Positions 1 through 12,600 of a stretch of DNA of 64,000 nucleotides are shown here, piece by piece (the first letter of the stretch is position 1; every line of letters begins with the position of its first letter). Under the pieces are notes generated by a model. The model made no database searches, was not told the DNA's origin, and saw nothing but the letters and a program-made list of their open reading frames with translations. The position numbers were made by a program, and so were the translations under genes. The stretch lies in NCBI RefSeq assembly GCF_963678635.1, contig NC_087064.1, positions 66,829,548 to 66,893,547 of the forward strand, in the 5' to 3' direction. The stretch is from Symsagittifera roscoffensis (Eukaryota > Xenacoelomorpha > Acoela > Convolutidae).

Positions 1-100
1 CACTCATAGGGGAAAACTCTTTTCTCGTTTCGTTTGCTTTATAGTCTTTGAGGAAGGAGTCCAGAGTTGTTGCTCCACCTAGAAGTTTCATTATGTCAAG

Positions 101-156
101 AATTTGAACACCTCCAAATTTGAACACCTCCAAATTTGAACACCTCCAAATTTGAA
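101..156. repeat. 16-bp tandem repeat, about 3.4 units
   Basis: The unit TTTGAACACCTCCAAA is repeated head to tail three times with almost no change and followed by a partial unit. No coding or regulatory role is evident. Confidence 0.9.
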
Positions 157-268
157 GGAAACTAAATTTTCTGCTTTCTTGTTCTTTATCACGAATCAAA
201 TTTCAATATCTTTATCACTACTAATTGCAAAAACAGGAAATGACCAACAGAGATTTGACCAACAGTAT

Positions 269-392
269 CAAGTGTTTTCTTCTTTCATTGACATTTTTTC
301 AAAATCTGGGATTTTTTTTCCATCACCAGCTTACTCGTCTAAGCCAACATCCTGAGTTTGCTTACAGAATCAATAATCAAGTACTGTGGATC
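269..392. repeat. Direct duplication, copy A
   Basis: About 124 bp that recurs nearly unchanged at 543-666. Both copies begin GTGTTTTCTTCTTTCATTGA and end AAGTACTGTGGATCCTT. The spacer is unique, so this is a local direct duplication rather than a tandem array. Confidence 0.85.
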
Positions 393-542
393 CTTATTAT
401 TTCAATTAAAGGAATTGATTTTTCTGAGTTCTCAAAAGTTGGGTTGACATATCTTTTTTCCAAATCTTTAAATCATTCGTCTTCGTCTTCAGTTTTTGTT
501 CGTTTGAAAGTTTTCACCCCGTTCGTTCAGCTCATCAAAGAA

Positions 543-666
543 AGTGTTTTCTTCTTTCATTGACATTTTTTCAAAATCTGGTATTTTTTTCCATCACCAG
601 CTTACTCGTCTAAGCCAACAGCTCAAGCTTGCTTACAGAATCAATAATCAAGTACTGTGGATCCTT
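543..666. repeat. Direct duplication, copy B
   Basis: Second copy of the block at 269-392, with a few substitutions and one small deletion in the T run. The high identity implies a recent event. Confidence 0.85.
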
Positions 667-3015
667 GTTATACAAAAAGATGGTTTCCTCAATCAGATTC
701 GATGATATAGAGACTGAAATTGGAACATGTTTTCAGATCCCGTAGTCTTTGATACAAATTCAATGAAGTATCTAGAAGTGTGAAACTCGAGAACATTAAT
801 TAAGTCCATTCATATTCATGACCAGTGCTCGCAAAAGACATAAATGGTCTTTGTGTGGTTTCTTGTCTTGGTTAAAGAAAAGGCAGTTTATTTGCTTAGT
901 AAGGGCTCGGGTATGACAGATCCCGGACATCCCATTGGGATGTGCTTGAGCACAGCAGTAAAAATTGTAACGCTAGTAATCAATTTGAATCGCCACTTTG
1001 TGTTCTGATGTTCTTGGGTACATTGCTCGTTATTTATTTGTTGAGCAAAAACTCGAAGAGTATTGGCGAAACAGAAAACTGTTAAATGAATCTCTTGTAG
1101 AGTCATTTTTTCAAATTTCATTTGCTTTTTGCCTTCAAAATGCAAACAGATTATAGAAGAAAAACATGAAATAGTTTTTCTTTAAATCCGAAGCATCCGA
1201 GAAGCTGGCTAAGCAGAAAATTGCAAAGCTTCATTCCTAGAACTTGCAAGCAGGTTGTTTTTAGAAACGTCCATTTCTGTAACGCCTATTCGATATTGCA
1301 GTTGTTTTTGCAAAATTTTGATATTCAGTTTCATTGCAATTTACTCAGGCTAAAATTGAATTTTGAGATAGCAGAAACACGCTAGCCAGTTTTCAAGGTT
1401 TGGTCAGTGTTTTCAAATTTTTCCATAATAAATAACGAACAGGCGAAGCAAAAACTCGCAGCACTATTGATTTGATTACTCAATTATCCCGCTGCAATTT
1501 TCTTATAACCAATGAAAGAGAAGTAACCATACGAACCAGATGAGTTTTTTTCACCTGTCAAATTTTTTGGAGAACAAAGCGATTCTCAGAGTTGCAATCC
1601 TCAGCTCTTCGGTTGATTTATTTTATTTCATTGTAATGCTTGAGTATATTAGAAACTGAAATTTGCGATGTTTGTGTAAATATTTTAGGTGTCATTAATA
1701 ACAAAAAATTTTCATTTCAATACGATGCCCGACGCGAGATTTTTCCGAGAGCTCCTAACTGCTATCCAATAGATCTTTTTGTTTCTAGTTTTTTCGCAAA
1801 CCTTGATATTCAGAATTTTCCTTCAAAATTAGTAACAGATGAAAACCATCTAAAAAAACTGAAAAGTACAAAAAAATTTTTTGTCTGTATATTTCCAAAA
1901 CAGTAATTTTTTTCAATGCATCAAAACATGGATACTTTTGTTGATAAATTAAATGTATACTTTTGTTTCCATATTTAAAATTTTTTAAAGGATATATGGT
2001 AATCTTTGTCATGTAACTGGGACGTACAAAGTCGAAAAATTAGCAATCAAGTGGTTTCTCACACAAAATCGAACGGTTTTTCATTAACTCAAAATGTTTT
2101 TCTGGTGTTTCAAATCAAAGGCTTTCAGAACTATGAACATGTTTTTTTTCGCATTTTGAAGCAATAAAAAACCCACTGAATTTTAGATGCCTATTTTCGC
2201 AAACAAACTAACTGAATTTTAGCTGCTCGTATCACAAGAAATTTTATTTTAGACAGTCAAAAACAGGGTCGTTTATAAACCAGCCAAAGTATACACCAGC
2301 CGCCGAACTATCAACCAGCTGAAAGTACGTAAGTGTTAATAAATAATAGTTATGTTACAATTATGTAACAGTTACGAAATATGTACAGACTTCATTCAAA
2401 TGACTTATCTTTTCGGCTGGCTTGTGTACTCCGCGCATTTTCGGTTGGCTCATACTTCGGCTAGTTTTTTACTCTCCAAAAACATAAAACATTGGCATGT
2501 TATTGTGGGAGAAGTGTGTGATGGTGGGGGAAATGGATACTGATGCTCTATTCCCATTTTAACAAACTTTCTTTCAAACTTAAGACTTTAATGATGGTAT
2601 TCCGTTTTTTGTTTGATTCTGGGCTTTACTTAGGCATTGTTGGGAACAAATTGATATGATGCCAGCCACTAATTACGGTTTAAATAGTTGTTTTGCTGTT
2701 GTACCTAATTAACTTGCGTCAATTAACTCCAGTTATAAAAAAAGTTTTCAAATTTTGATCTTCAAAGTTTTAGTATGGCATATATAATTACTTCGAAAGG
2801 TTTTACTTTCATCACCTGAATGAGACTGAATATAAAACACATAAACATTATTTGCCCTCAAATATCAAGAAAATTGAACCCAAATACTGTTTCAGCATTA
2901 CTTAACTAGTTTTTCGGATCTGTTACAGTAAAATTTACTGTGGCCGAACAACGTAGAACTTTTTAGAACATTTCGTGAAGTTGATTGTTTCTTTACAATA
3001 CATAAACAATTAACA

Positions 3016-3155
3016 TCCTGAACATTGGATTACGCAATAAATAACATTTAAAATCCTGAACATTGGATTACACAATAAATAACATTTAAAATCCTGAACC
3101 TTGGATTGTACAATAAATAACAAATTAAATCCTGAACCTTGGATTGCATTTAAAA
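3016..3155. repeat. 38-bp tandem repeat, about 3.7 units
   Basis: Units begin TCCTGAACATTGGATTA and continue through an AATAAATAACATTTAAAA tail. The last units carry CCTTGG in place of CATTGG, so the array has begun to diverge. It lies about 50 bp beyond the stop codon of the minus-strand gene and so may be in its 3' UTR. Confidence 0.85.
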
Positions 3156-3207
3156 AAAAAATGTAATTTGAAAAAGCAGAATCTGAGTAGAAAGTGATCG
3201 ATAAACA

Positions 3208-3603
3208 TTATCGAGATGGGTTACTTGTGTATTTTTTTATGTAACTCTCCAACTGAGTTTGGTCTATGTTTTGTTTCTTTTTAAACACACCCATCACAGA
3301 GCCCCCTTTCACATAGTCAGTGCGAACGTCGAAAAACGTTTCCAGATCCCAATATCTCTCTCGGTTGTGGTAGTCGTGAATTAACAAGACGCTGTCGTTT
3401 TTGGATGACTCGATGGACTTCAAAGCGGTGGCGACTCGGAACCTTCCGTCGACGAAAACGAAGTCGGGTTTGAAGTCGAACTTAGTGAGTGCATCTATGT
3501 AGACGTCTTGACTGTAGTTGTCCAGATTTGCTGGCTGACCCCACATTTCTGTTGGCCCTGCATTCGCACATGCAAACACCATTTGGCCACTCAGAATAGC
3601 ACA
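3208..3603 (-). CDS. Methyltransferase-like gene, last coding exon
   Basis: The acceptor is a TTTCAG just upstream on the minus strand, and the exon opens in phase 0 with C-A-I-L-S-G-Q, joining the phase-0 end of exon 2. It encodes 131 residues and a TAA stop. Recognisable pieces are MVFACANAG, the tryptophan-containing GPTEMWGQP, FKPDFVFVDGRFRVATALK and SVLLIHDYHNRERYW, then a lysine-rich C-terminus. The longer open frame extending to 3729 is intron read-through. Confidence 0.85.
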   Translation of the reverse strand, partial: CAILSGQMVFACANAGPTEMWGQPANLDNYSQDVYIDALTKFDFKPDFVFVDGRFRVATALKSIESSKNDSVLLIHDYHNRERYWDLETFFDVRTDYVKGGSVMGVFKKKQNIDQTQLESYIKKYTSNPSR

Positions 3604-6600
3604 CTGAAACATTATTGAAAGTTGCAAAAAGTTGTAACAGAAAAAAAACGCTATTCCAAAGAGCAGACAAATTAAAACAATTGCAAACGCAATTTTTTTT
3701 GATATTGTTTTTGCCTCAAGATCAGCCAAGTTCGGGAAACTTTGTATGGAAATTTGTTCGGAATTCGCAAATTGGTTTTAAAAAAATTTGTCTGTGTTCT
3801 ACATTTTTTGCAAGCAATTAACAAAGTCTAATTTTGTAAGGCCAATAAGAATTTAGTTTAACTCAGAACAAACCCCAACCAATCAATCAATCACTTTTTC
3901 AGCCATTCAGAAATATCTTTATGTTAATTTATTTCTCTACAATTTCAATGAGCTTTCGACATAATTTAAGTCTAAATTTTTTGTTAAATACGCATTATTA
4001 AGCAAAAACATACCCCAGATATGAGAAAAAATAAGCCAATGATTTATTAAAGCGAAAAATTGAGCAATGTACTAACGTTTAAAATGGCTCAGGAAAACTT
4101 CTTGGATCTGATTGGAGGAAGTTAAATAAACATCGCAAGAAAAAAAACTTTTTGAGCAGCTGGGTCTTAGTTTCGAACCGTGTAAAAAAGTTTTGTTTTT
4201 GTAGGTGAAAATGATCTCGTATTTTTAAGGAGATGCTAACCGTCGCCTGACTGAAAAATAACACATTGCACATGTTATTTGGTCTTAAAATGTCGTTAGA
4301 ACTATCAACCCCAACTTTTAATGCAGAAAGTTAGTTTTCTGTATCTTTAAGGAATTTATCTTCATATGATTTTGTGGTGAATTGCAGTTTTTTTATCTTG
4401 CCATTCTAATTAGTAGCAGTTTTTTATAACTGGTACTGAAGTCAGGACCTTGATGTCTCATTCTCTCCAGTGGAGAGAAAGCTTGATCAATTTTCAATCT
4501 TCCATTTCAGATTAAATCACTTTTAACTTAGCTTTTTATCTGTACATAAGTAGAATTAGCTGTAACAAAAAATAACATTTGATCATGGCGCGGTCAAACA
4601 GTAAAGAATTTAACGTGAGAGCTATACCTTCATGTTGGCAAAACCATACGGTAGATCCATCAATTCCTTGGGAAGAGTGGAGCGATCTTTTCCAACTTTC
4701 AGTGATAGCAAAGAAAAACTTCAATATAAAAAATGTTCTGAAACCGATAGAAAGATACCACCCACATCCACTAATTCCTGAGAAATCGCCAGATAGCGAA
4801 ACAGAAACACAGAAAGCCGCTCGCTTAGACAGAAATCTCCGGGAGCGAAAGAGAATCGACGATGAAGAATCAGCTTCAATATAGGCGGAAACGAAACGGT
4901 TCAACGGCATGAGAATCGAAGAAGCAGATAAGAAACTTCGATCAATCTTGTTTTTAGCTCCTAGAAACTAAGGAAAAAAGATTTTCCGCCAACAATGTAC
5001 TTGAGTGAAGTCTGTCCACATCTCCTTCAAAAAGTTCTGGGACAATTTGTCTGTAGCATTTGCAAGGAATAAGATTTTTACATCTGAGAGACATAAACCA
5101 TCAAACAGGAAACAGAGAGATAGAAGATAATCATTAGAACAATTTTTGGGTGCTCTTGCCGAAATGGCAAAGAAATGCGACAAATTCGCAAGAGAAGATG
5201 AATGAATAGGAGTCATTTTTATTAATATTATGAAGAACTCGGGCATCCAACAGAAACTTCTTACAGAAACTCTCCCACCCCTAGGAGCACTAAACGTGGC
5301 ACTAATCGATGAAAAAGGAAAAAACTAACAACATGAAATTGACAAATACTTTTAATTCCAACGGATCATCTGTGAAAGTTTTTTTAATCATTTAAATGTA
5401 AAACGGGAACGCTTTTTAAATATTGAACGGAGTAAAACTTGCTTGAAATGCGGTGGCACTTTCTCCAAGGCCACCTGGCGGTGTGTCCATCAAAAGACAC
5501 AACTAATACATCCTGTAAATACAGAGTACGTTTTATCAGACTTTGTAAACACCGTCGTAAAGAAGCAAACATAGCAGATAGTCAAATTGTACATAAAACA
5601 GATTGTGATTATCCATCGAAACAACCGGATGTATATAGAGAATTTTGTGGAGTAATCAACGCAATGTCAGAATCCGGACAGAGCGACAACAATGATTACC
5701 CTGTATTGAACGTAACAACAATTCACGATAACTAAGAAAAGGAACTCAAGAAACTATTAAAAATCGGGCTCGGAAAAGATAACCCAGTAATCCTCAATAA
5801 GAAAGTCGACTCCGCCTGCCCTGTGAGTTTCCTCAAAAGAAATGTACTCCACGAATTAAAACTACGAGACCCGTACTTGAAAATTTATCGTGTTGATCAA
5901 TCGACGAAAGATCTATATTGTGGATTCACAGATGACGCATTAAATATTACCGGAAAACTAATCATCGCCATCTTTTTGAACGGATGGTCTCACAATTAAT
6001 GTCAGTTTTTCGTAACAGAAGGCCACGAGAAAAGTTTTCTAGTAAACGATAAACTGTTTACAATGATAATCGAAGTCTCTCAAAAACTTTTTCCTCGCTA
6101 CCAGGCCAAGAAGACTCGTTAGTCTAAGTTTTAACTCTCCCGGCCGAAAAAAAACAGCTAGATGTTACAACTAAGATCTTTAAACAATTATTCCTTTGTA
6201 TTGGAAACTAAAAAATCTAAGAAAATTACCCACTTTCATGAACAATTAAAACCAGTTTAACTGAAAGTTAGACGAGATCCCCCTCATTTCATTTCCTGGA
6301 CGCGATAAAAGCGCAACTGGGCCGACCTAAATCCAAAGGACAACTTAAAATTTAGAAAATTGTGACGAAGACAGATTCAATAGTCCAATCCTAATCACTT
6401 GCAAAAAGGACAAATCGATACAGTTAACACTCAATTCGAAATTTATCAACAAACAAAACTACAAGAGCAAGTATCAAATAATGAAGCTAATGTTGAAAAA
6501 GTTGCCTCTCAAGTTTCCAGCGATTTACTAATTTAAAAAACGCTCTATAGTCAACTCTCAAAAGACTTTTAATAGTAGCCAGCTCAATTTTAGCTTGGTA

Positions 6601-9600
6601 CTGGGGACATAACCGGCACATACCAATTTTGCACCGGTTTTTAAGGACATGGCGACATTCCGAAAGATTTTCAGATAGTCATGGACTCAACAGCCGGAAA
6701 AATTCCTTATACTAATTTTTACGTCGATGACATTTTGGTGGCTTCCAAAAGAAGTTTTACAGAGCACAAAATTACCGTTTATAATTTTTATCAAAATTAG
6801 ACGATTATAATTTTGCCCTTAAGTGGCTCAATTGTAATTTCTTGCAAAAGGAAATAGAATGACTCGGATTCAAAATATCTAAATCAAAAATCGGCTCATC
6901 AGTCGAAAAAATTAAGCCATTAGAGACCTGCCAGTTCCAAAATACCTTGGGGAACTGAAATCATTCTTTGGTTCAACAAACCAATTTATTAAACTTGTTC
7001 CAAATTTGGCATCCCTGGGAAGTGTTTCAAGACCATTGCTAAATAAAAAACCAATCTTTCAGTGGAATGAAGAACATACAAAAGCATTCGAGAGGATAAA
7101 AGATGAAATAATAAAATCTTGCATAAAATACACATTTTGATGTAAAGACTAATAAGAGAGTAGAAACAGACGCATTCCATAACGGACTTGGAGCCTCATT
7201 AGAACAAATCCACGAGAAAGACTGGAAAACAGTCTATTTTGCTTCAAAATTTTTAAATCCGCATGAATCTAAAATTTCCAAAAAAGGAATGGATCTTTTG
7301 GGAGCCGTTTGGGTAGACAAGAAGTATAAAAATAACCTTTACGACTCGGAATTTGAAATTTTTTTGACCATAAAGCCCTTCATTCAGCATTTTCACCTAA
7401 CCACGGAAATAAAACATATCCTAGTCGATAAACGAGATGCGTCGATCGACTTTTGCTTTTCAATTTTACAGTTAAACACCAGGCAGGGAAAGATATAGGT
7501 TGCACTGATTTTGACTCTAAGAACCCCTTCAGGGAAAGCAATCACCCATCCCATTACGAAAAAAAATTTGTGGTTGCTATATTCATTAAAATCAACACGG
7601 TAATAAATCCCAGGGATAACAGAAAAACAAATTGTAATATTATTGGCTAAAAGTTGAAAAATTCCAATTACATAAAATTGCATAATTACCTTATCACTTC
7701 AGTTCTAAAGATCATTAACTCAATTTTTCCAATTTGTCACTCAAAATCCAACTCAAAAATTTGTCACTCAAATACAAAAATTATTTCAACAAATTCTGCT
7801 TTCTTATATTTTTTTCTTAAGCCTAAATAATTCCCTCTAAGCGTAGCTTAATTAAATTACTCAGAATCTTATAATTATAAATGCTATGAAAATAACGAGT
7901 AATCAAACTGTAATTAATCAATCTACTTCCGGTATCCAAATTTCAGTCTTTTGTCAGTACATTAAAAACTTGTGAAAAATACCGAGAGAATCTGAAGTTG
8001 CCTTTGGACTTGAACCCTTCATGAACCCTTCGAGATCTTCATGAATCCGACTGATCATTAATCATTGAGGCAAAACTAATAATTCCTTTATTTTTTGACC
8101 ATAATTTGACCATAACGCAGTTTTAAAGACACTTCATGAGGCCCACACGGTACAATTCAGCTTGAAAGACCTCGCCCAGTATATATGGTGACCCATATGA
8201 AACAACAAATTTATTTTCACGGTAGAAACTGTTCTTAATGCATACAAACCGATAAGAAGGTAAAAAGTGTTACTCCTTGTACTCAAATCAGCGGATTACT
8301 ATCTTTATTGCAGCGTACTGAAGAATTAAATCTGAATTTCGCCGGTCCATTCGATTCCAGCTGGGGAAAAATAAAAACATTTTATTGTACATCGATAGAT
8401 TTTCAAAATTTCGCTCGGCTAAAATAACTTCTTCCTTTTCATCGATTACGTTGACGGAGCGTTGAGGATTACTTTTGTTTAAATCACATTCCCTTTTCTA
8501 AAACGCATCTTGTTTTACTAGCCAGGAATTTAATTTATTTTGAGATTCCAACAGCATTAAATTATTATTTTGTACAGTTGGCGACCATCGCTTGAATGGC
8601 TTGTTAGAAAATTTTGTACACTCTGTAAAAATAGATCATTAGCAATGACTCACGAAAATCAAAAATCTACTTTACAACACGCGTTCTCAAAAACTATCTG
8701 GAACTTTTGTTCGTTTTTCCTATCAAAAGTCAAATGTTCACCTTTTGAAATACACTTCAATAGAAAAAACAAACACAATCTGGAAACAGTTAGCCTCAAA
8801 TTATCTATCTGATGGAATTTTAGACAAGGAAAAATCTACTCTAAATAAAGGACAGGCACTTGACTGGAACTCTGATGACCGGGTCGAGGACGGTATTAGG
8901 ACACTTTAATCCCAAAGAAAAACTAGTTTCCGTTGGAGAAAGGCTACGAGTCAGACTACCCCTCACCATCCAAGCCTTCATCGTCTCGAATGTCATTACA
9001 AAGCCCACAAAGTTAATTCACATCGGAAAACTGAGGAAAGCATAAACGGAAATCCCTTTTAAAGAAAACTTAACCCGAAAATTATAAATGCTTTTCAAAA
9101 ACCACGGTTGAATTATCCGACGGAAAAGTTATCTGAAAACCCGACATCGCTCTTCCGAATTTTAATTCGTCTACTATTCGTTCTCTCAGAGACATCATTT
9201 CATTTCCGTTAGTTCCTGACTCTGGAAGTAGGTTCAAAGCGTTTTACGAAATCGAAACAAACAACTACGAGACAAATAGGCCCGAAGACAATCGTCCAAA
9301 CTGAGTTAGCTACCTCCGATAACGACACAAGGGCCGGAGTCTCGAACCCTCAGTCAAACCGGTCAGAAACAGACCTTCACGTGACACAAACACAGGTTAC
9401 TTAGCGTGCGATGAATCAATGTTTATTCCGTCGAACACCTCAGATAATAGTGATTGGGAGTGGAGTGCGGGAGGTTTTCTTGCAGAGATATGATTAGAGA
9501 ACATATCATTTCCAATAATTTTAAAGAACCAGAACCTAAGATCCCCACCTTAGACTCACATATAGCTCGGGATAACATAAAAACTTCCATCATCGGGTCC

Positions 9601-12600
9601 ACTAGATTGCCCAATACGCATCATTCCCGCAGGACAGAGCCGGTCTCATTTTCCACCAATCAGGCAGTCTGCAACAACTATAGAGGCTAAACAACCCGAC
9701 CATCCGCCAGATAAACAGGAGACCTCACAAAAGGACGCGACTGTAGACTTCCAAATTTATGAGATAATCGATTCTCCGAACGAGAGCACGGCTACCCAAA
9801 AATTTACTAGCAATAACATCCCGGTAGCGAGTTTAAACTCCGTCGGTCGGGAAAAATATAGGACCTCCTCATAGATTTACATAGACAATATAGATCGTCA
9901 AGACGAACAACCGGGAACTGTGAAAAACCCGATCATCCTCGACCATCATGAACAATAGGGATCGAACGGAACGACTTCTTCCTCAATTCCTTCGGATAAG
10001 AAAATCCCAATTTTCTTAGTACACTCTCTCGACGATACGGCTAACCTCTCAGATACTTCTCTTCTGCGGACCTACTGTCCCTTTCTTCAACAGACCAAAC
10101 CTTAAGAGTGGCTCTGGACGACTTTAGTGAAATCGGAGATCTGTTCAGTGAATTGTTCAACGCTGAACTGTAAAAGTTTATAGAGGATGAGAAAAACTGA
10201 TACAAAATTTTTTGCTAATTTTTCCTTAATCTAGTCTATTTTTCATAAGATTTTAAGATTTGATCTCTTAGTACACACCTGCAGTGCTTAATAATTTTTC
10301 TTTCAACTTTGTTTTAAATTTTTTATCAAGTTAATATTAACGTAAATTTTATGTGCTAAATGTCATCGGATCTACTCCGGCAAACCAGTTAGTAAATTAG
10401 TTTAACTGCTTATTTTATTAAACAGTAGTTTTGTTGACTTATTGATTGTGCTTAACCTAGTGCATAACGAACGTTCTTCGTTTAATTTTTCTTCGGCTTC
10501 GTTTAGGGGGAGAAAAGGGTCAGTTACCTTTAATTTAGTTTTTAGTTTTTTCCTATCCAGGTGGAAGATTGTGAAAAACAGTATTTTTTATCTTACCTTT
10601 ATAATTAATTGCAATTTGCTATAACTGGTCCTGACGTTATGACCTTTGTGTACTCATTCTATCCGGCGGAGAGAATGCTTGCTCACTTTTTAATTGTTTA
10701 ACTCCGATATTTTTTCTTTTTTGACATAGCATTTTTTCTGTAAAGTAGAATTAGCTGTAACAAAGAAATTTTTTATCAGATTATTTCATATCAATATGCG
10801 AAACAAAACAATTGGTTGATAATTTTTCATACTTAGAAATACAGCTTCAAAAAGAGTGAGAAGTTTTCCAAATAAAAGTTTTTTTGCTGTTGCAGTTAAA
10901 AAATTGATTATTACTTGATATTGTAATGTGAAGCAAATTTATACAATAAGAAGTGTTTAAAATTTGGGAAATAAATGAATTTTCCACAGGATATTTGTAT
11001 TTGTGTAAGTGTTTTTATTGTCTCGATTTTAATTCTATAGCTCAAAATAAGGAAATATGGTTGAATTGGAAATGTTTTTCAGATTATGATTTCAGGTTGT
11101 GATATTTTTTTAGTTGCTTTTTTAAAGACTTGTTCATTAACTATTCACTAAAACGTGATTTTTTTCAGAATATTTGCGACGTTTCCGTTGAGAGTTCACG
11201 GTTGAGAGAGTTGAGAGCTCTAGTTGAAAGTAAGGGACTTGAAATGAGGCAATCCTACTGCCAATGCAATTCAATTTGAAGTGAGGCAACCTAATTGATC
11301 GAATTTTATCTGTAATTCAAGTAAAATGTTTTTGTTCTGACTTTCGATACGAAAGTAACGGAATATTTGATCTCGGGGTGAGTTTTTTCTTCAGACAAAT
11401 TCGACATTTTAACTAGCCACTTTGACGGAATTTTTTTATCATTCAAAATGGTATTGTTGTCCTGAGTTAAAACTTGAAAAGATCTTTTACCTGTGATCAT
11501 TTTTCGTAATGTTATGGGTTTTAGAGATTGCCATTTTGGCCAATTTAAGAAAATTAACGCGGGATTTAACCCGTCTTAGAAATAGTTCCAAATTGGTTGT
11601 AGGACTCATATTTGCCGTAATTGATTTGTTACTATGAGCGAAATCTATCACTTTGTACTTTATATGGCATGTGGGGGATGAACTTCACAAACAATGTCAA
11701 ATTAAAAAAAAACTTCATGTTTTTTCATGTTATTACTGCGCTATAGTCCTTAAGAGAAAGTCGGAACATTGAGGGCCTCGCCCTGATACGAGCAGTCTTG
11801 TTTCTATATATGAGCAAGACGTCAGTTGGGTGCATTTCGTGTTATTTTGCATTTCCCCCAGAATGAATAGCTTGAGACACGTCCAACCGTCGCGCCCTGG
11901 TGCGAGCAGTTTTATTGTTCCGACTTTCGATACGAAAGTAACGGAATATTTGTGTTCGGGCTGGTTTTTTTTTCTTCAGACAAGTTTTGACTTTTTAACT
12001 AGCCATTTTTGACGGAATTTTTTTAAATCAGTCAAAAGGTATTGCTGTCTTGAGCTTAAATTTGAAAGGATATTTCACCTGTGATCATTTTTCGTAAAGT
12101 TATGAGGGTTTAGAGATTGCCATTTTGATCATTTTGACCAATTTGGGACAATTAACGCGCGATATAATTCTCCTTTTATTTTATTTCATTTAATTTTTTC
12201 ATGTTATTACTGCTCCATAAACCTTAAAAGGCAGTCGGAACATTCAGGACTTCGCCCTGATACGAGCAGTTTTGTTTGTTTTGAAATTTAAGCTTTACTG
12301 GATAGAACAGACAGTATAATTATTGTACAATTGAATTAAGGGGGAGAATACTTGAACCACAGTTCCCAAAGAAACGGAGTTGTTGCTCCAATTTTTTTCA
12401 ACGTCGTTTGAAAATTTGACAAAAAAGTCTCGCCTCACCCCATTTCAACCAGTTCATTCCAGCCAAATGGTTGGAACCAAAATATGGCTGCCGAAACAGC
12501 TTGTTTTCCCTTGCTAACAGTATTATTAAAAGGTGATAGTAAAAAAAGAGCAAAAATTTTAAAGAAAATAGTGATATATTAACAGGTGGCAGGATTACTG

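Larger units (their letters stand above)
1..3207. other. Non-coding region downstream of the methyltransferase-like gene
   Basis: AT-rich sequence with no open frame resembling a known protein. It contains a 16-bp tandem repeat, a direct duplication of about 124 bp and a 38-bp tandem array, annotated separately. The short open frames here have no recognisable domain and are probably chance. The end next to 3207 should include the 3' UTR of the minus-strand gene, but I see no decisive polyadenylation signal. Confidence 0.5.
4373..10762 (+). mobile_element. Degenerate Ty3/gypsy LTR retrotransposon
   Basis: A 6.4-kb element in intron 2 of the methyltransferase-like gene, in the opposite orientation to it. 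Short diverged LTRs flank remnants in gypsy order: gag (4585-4884), a CxxC zinc-knuckle-like stretch (about 5440), an aspartic-protease-like block with DSA in place of the usual D-S/T-G (about 5760-6130), reverse transcriptase with YVDDILVASK (about 6715), RNase H with TDAFHNGLGASL (about 7160-7330) and integrase core with LNFAGPFDSSWGK (about 8330-8460). A purine tract, AGGTGGAAGA, precedes the 3' LTR. Stops and frameshifts occur throughout, so it is inactive. The integrase-before-LTR order and the YVDD context place it in Ty3/gypsy rather than BEL/Pao or copia. Confidence 0.88.

Noticed and set aside
888-1145. Minus-strand open frame of 85 codons
   Set aside because: No recognisable domain, no splice or promoter context, composition like the surrounding non-coding DNA.
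3604-3729. In-frame N-terminal extension of the last methyltransferase-like exon, with a hydrophobic stretch
   Set aside because: A TTTCAG acceptor at 3604 joins in phase with exon 2, and the extension lacks any family similarity; it is intron read-through.
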